Source of the DNA: Baffinella frigidus
Taxonomy: Eukaryota > Cryptophyceae > Cryptomonadales > Baffinellaceae
Length of the DNA stretch: 10,756 bases
Direction of reading: 5' to 3'
Assembly: GCA_026770585.1 (NCBI GenBank)
Contig: MU647485.1
Coordinates: forward strand, 1 to 10,756
The position numbers and the translations under genes are program-made. Within the stretch, counting starts at the first letter, position 1, and every line of letters begins with the position of its first letter. Of the stretch, positions 10,607 to 10,756 are shown in pieces. A model generated the notes under the pieces. That model was not told the origin of the DNA, searched no databases, and saw only the letters and a program-made list of their open reading frames with translations.

Positions 10607-10756
10607 CCCGGACTATTCACAAGTTGACATGCTGAGTTCGCGGTACAAATCCGTCAACTTTGGAGCGGAAAGCGTACCACGATGGATGTGCCCCCGGACT
10701 ATTCACAAGTTGACATGCTGAGTTCGCGGTACAAATCCGTCAACTTTGGAGCGGAA
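10607..10756. repeat. 86-bp tandem repeat D running off the window
   Basis: CCCGGACTATTCACAAGTTG starts at 10607 and again at 10693. The second copy matches over all 64 visible bases and is cut by the window edge. The unit contains AAGTTGACAT and CGTCAACTTT, inverted motifs that could pair. Fragments similar to its GTACCACGATGGAT and GTACAAATCC parts occur at 10353 and 1986. Confidence 0.9.

Overview
This window looks like repeat-rich, gene-poor nuclear DNA from a eukaryote, probably a GC-rich microalga or other protist. The reasons are degenerate CCCTAAA/TTTAGGG telomere-type arrays, a GT-AG style splice acceptor in front of a short terminal exon, many microsatellites, and dense short palindromic transposons (MITEs). 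There is no bacterial operon structure and no ORF longer than about 190 codons that reads like a whole protein. TTTAGGG-type telomeres occur in plants, many green algae and several other protist groups, so the lineage cannot be fixed from this window.

Layout. 1-553: an AT microsatellite, then a duplicated block carrying a small protein-like segment. 565-1374: a C-rich telomere-like array holding five partial copies of one exon, which reads like the C-terminal membrane helix of an ABCG-type ABC transporter; the longest copy is split by an inverted-repeat element. 1386-2480: another inverted-repeat element, a pyrimidine-rich tract and fragments of MITE family A. 2477-3200: a 9-bp minisatellite and four partial copies of a Lys/Pro/Ala-rich protein tail ending in stop codons, interrupted by MITEs. 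3238-5245: a MITE cluster, including a 449-bp composite (E) with perfect 42-bp inverted ends around two identical 136-bp repeats. 5366-5576: G-rich telomere-like arrays. 5577-6800: GC-rich sequence without a convincing gene, then a 75-bp duplicated repeat. 6820-8650: a foldback repeat family (G) mixed with family A. 8778-9001: a family A element with a family B element inserted inside it. 9313-9610: a local duplication with two A elements. 9738-9845 (minus strand): the best coding candidate, a terminal exon encoding a membrane anchor. 9949-10756: one more A element, an AT-rich diverged duplication, a third palindromic family (C) and an 86-bp tandem repeat running off the window end.

Main families. 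A: about 110-122 bp, ends TACAGGGGTACC, about 15 complete or partial copies. B: about 103-105 bp, ends TATCCCTTAAGTGG, five copies in two subfamilies. C: 158 bp, one copy. All three keep TA at their ends and share CCTAGG-rich and CCTAC-n-GTAGG cores. No transposase is visible, so all appear non-autonomous. The strongest observations are the nested TA insertion, composite E, the repeated gene tails, and the module swap between B subfamilies. No intact gene or metabolic pathway can be described.
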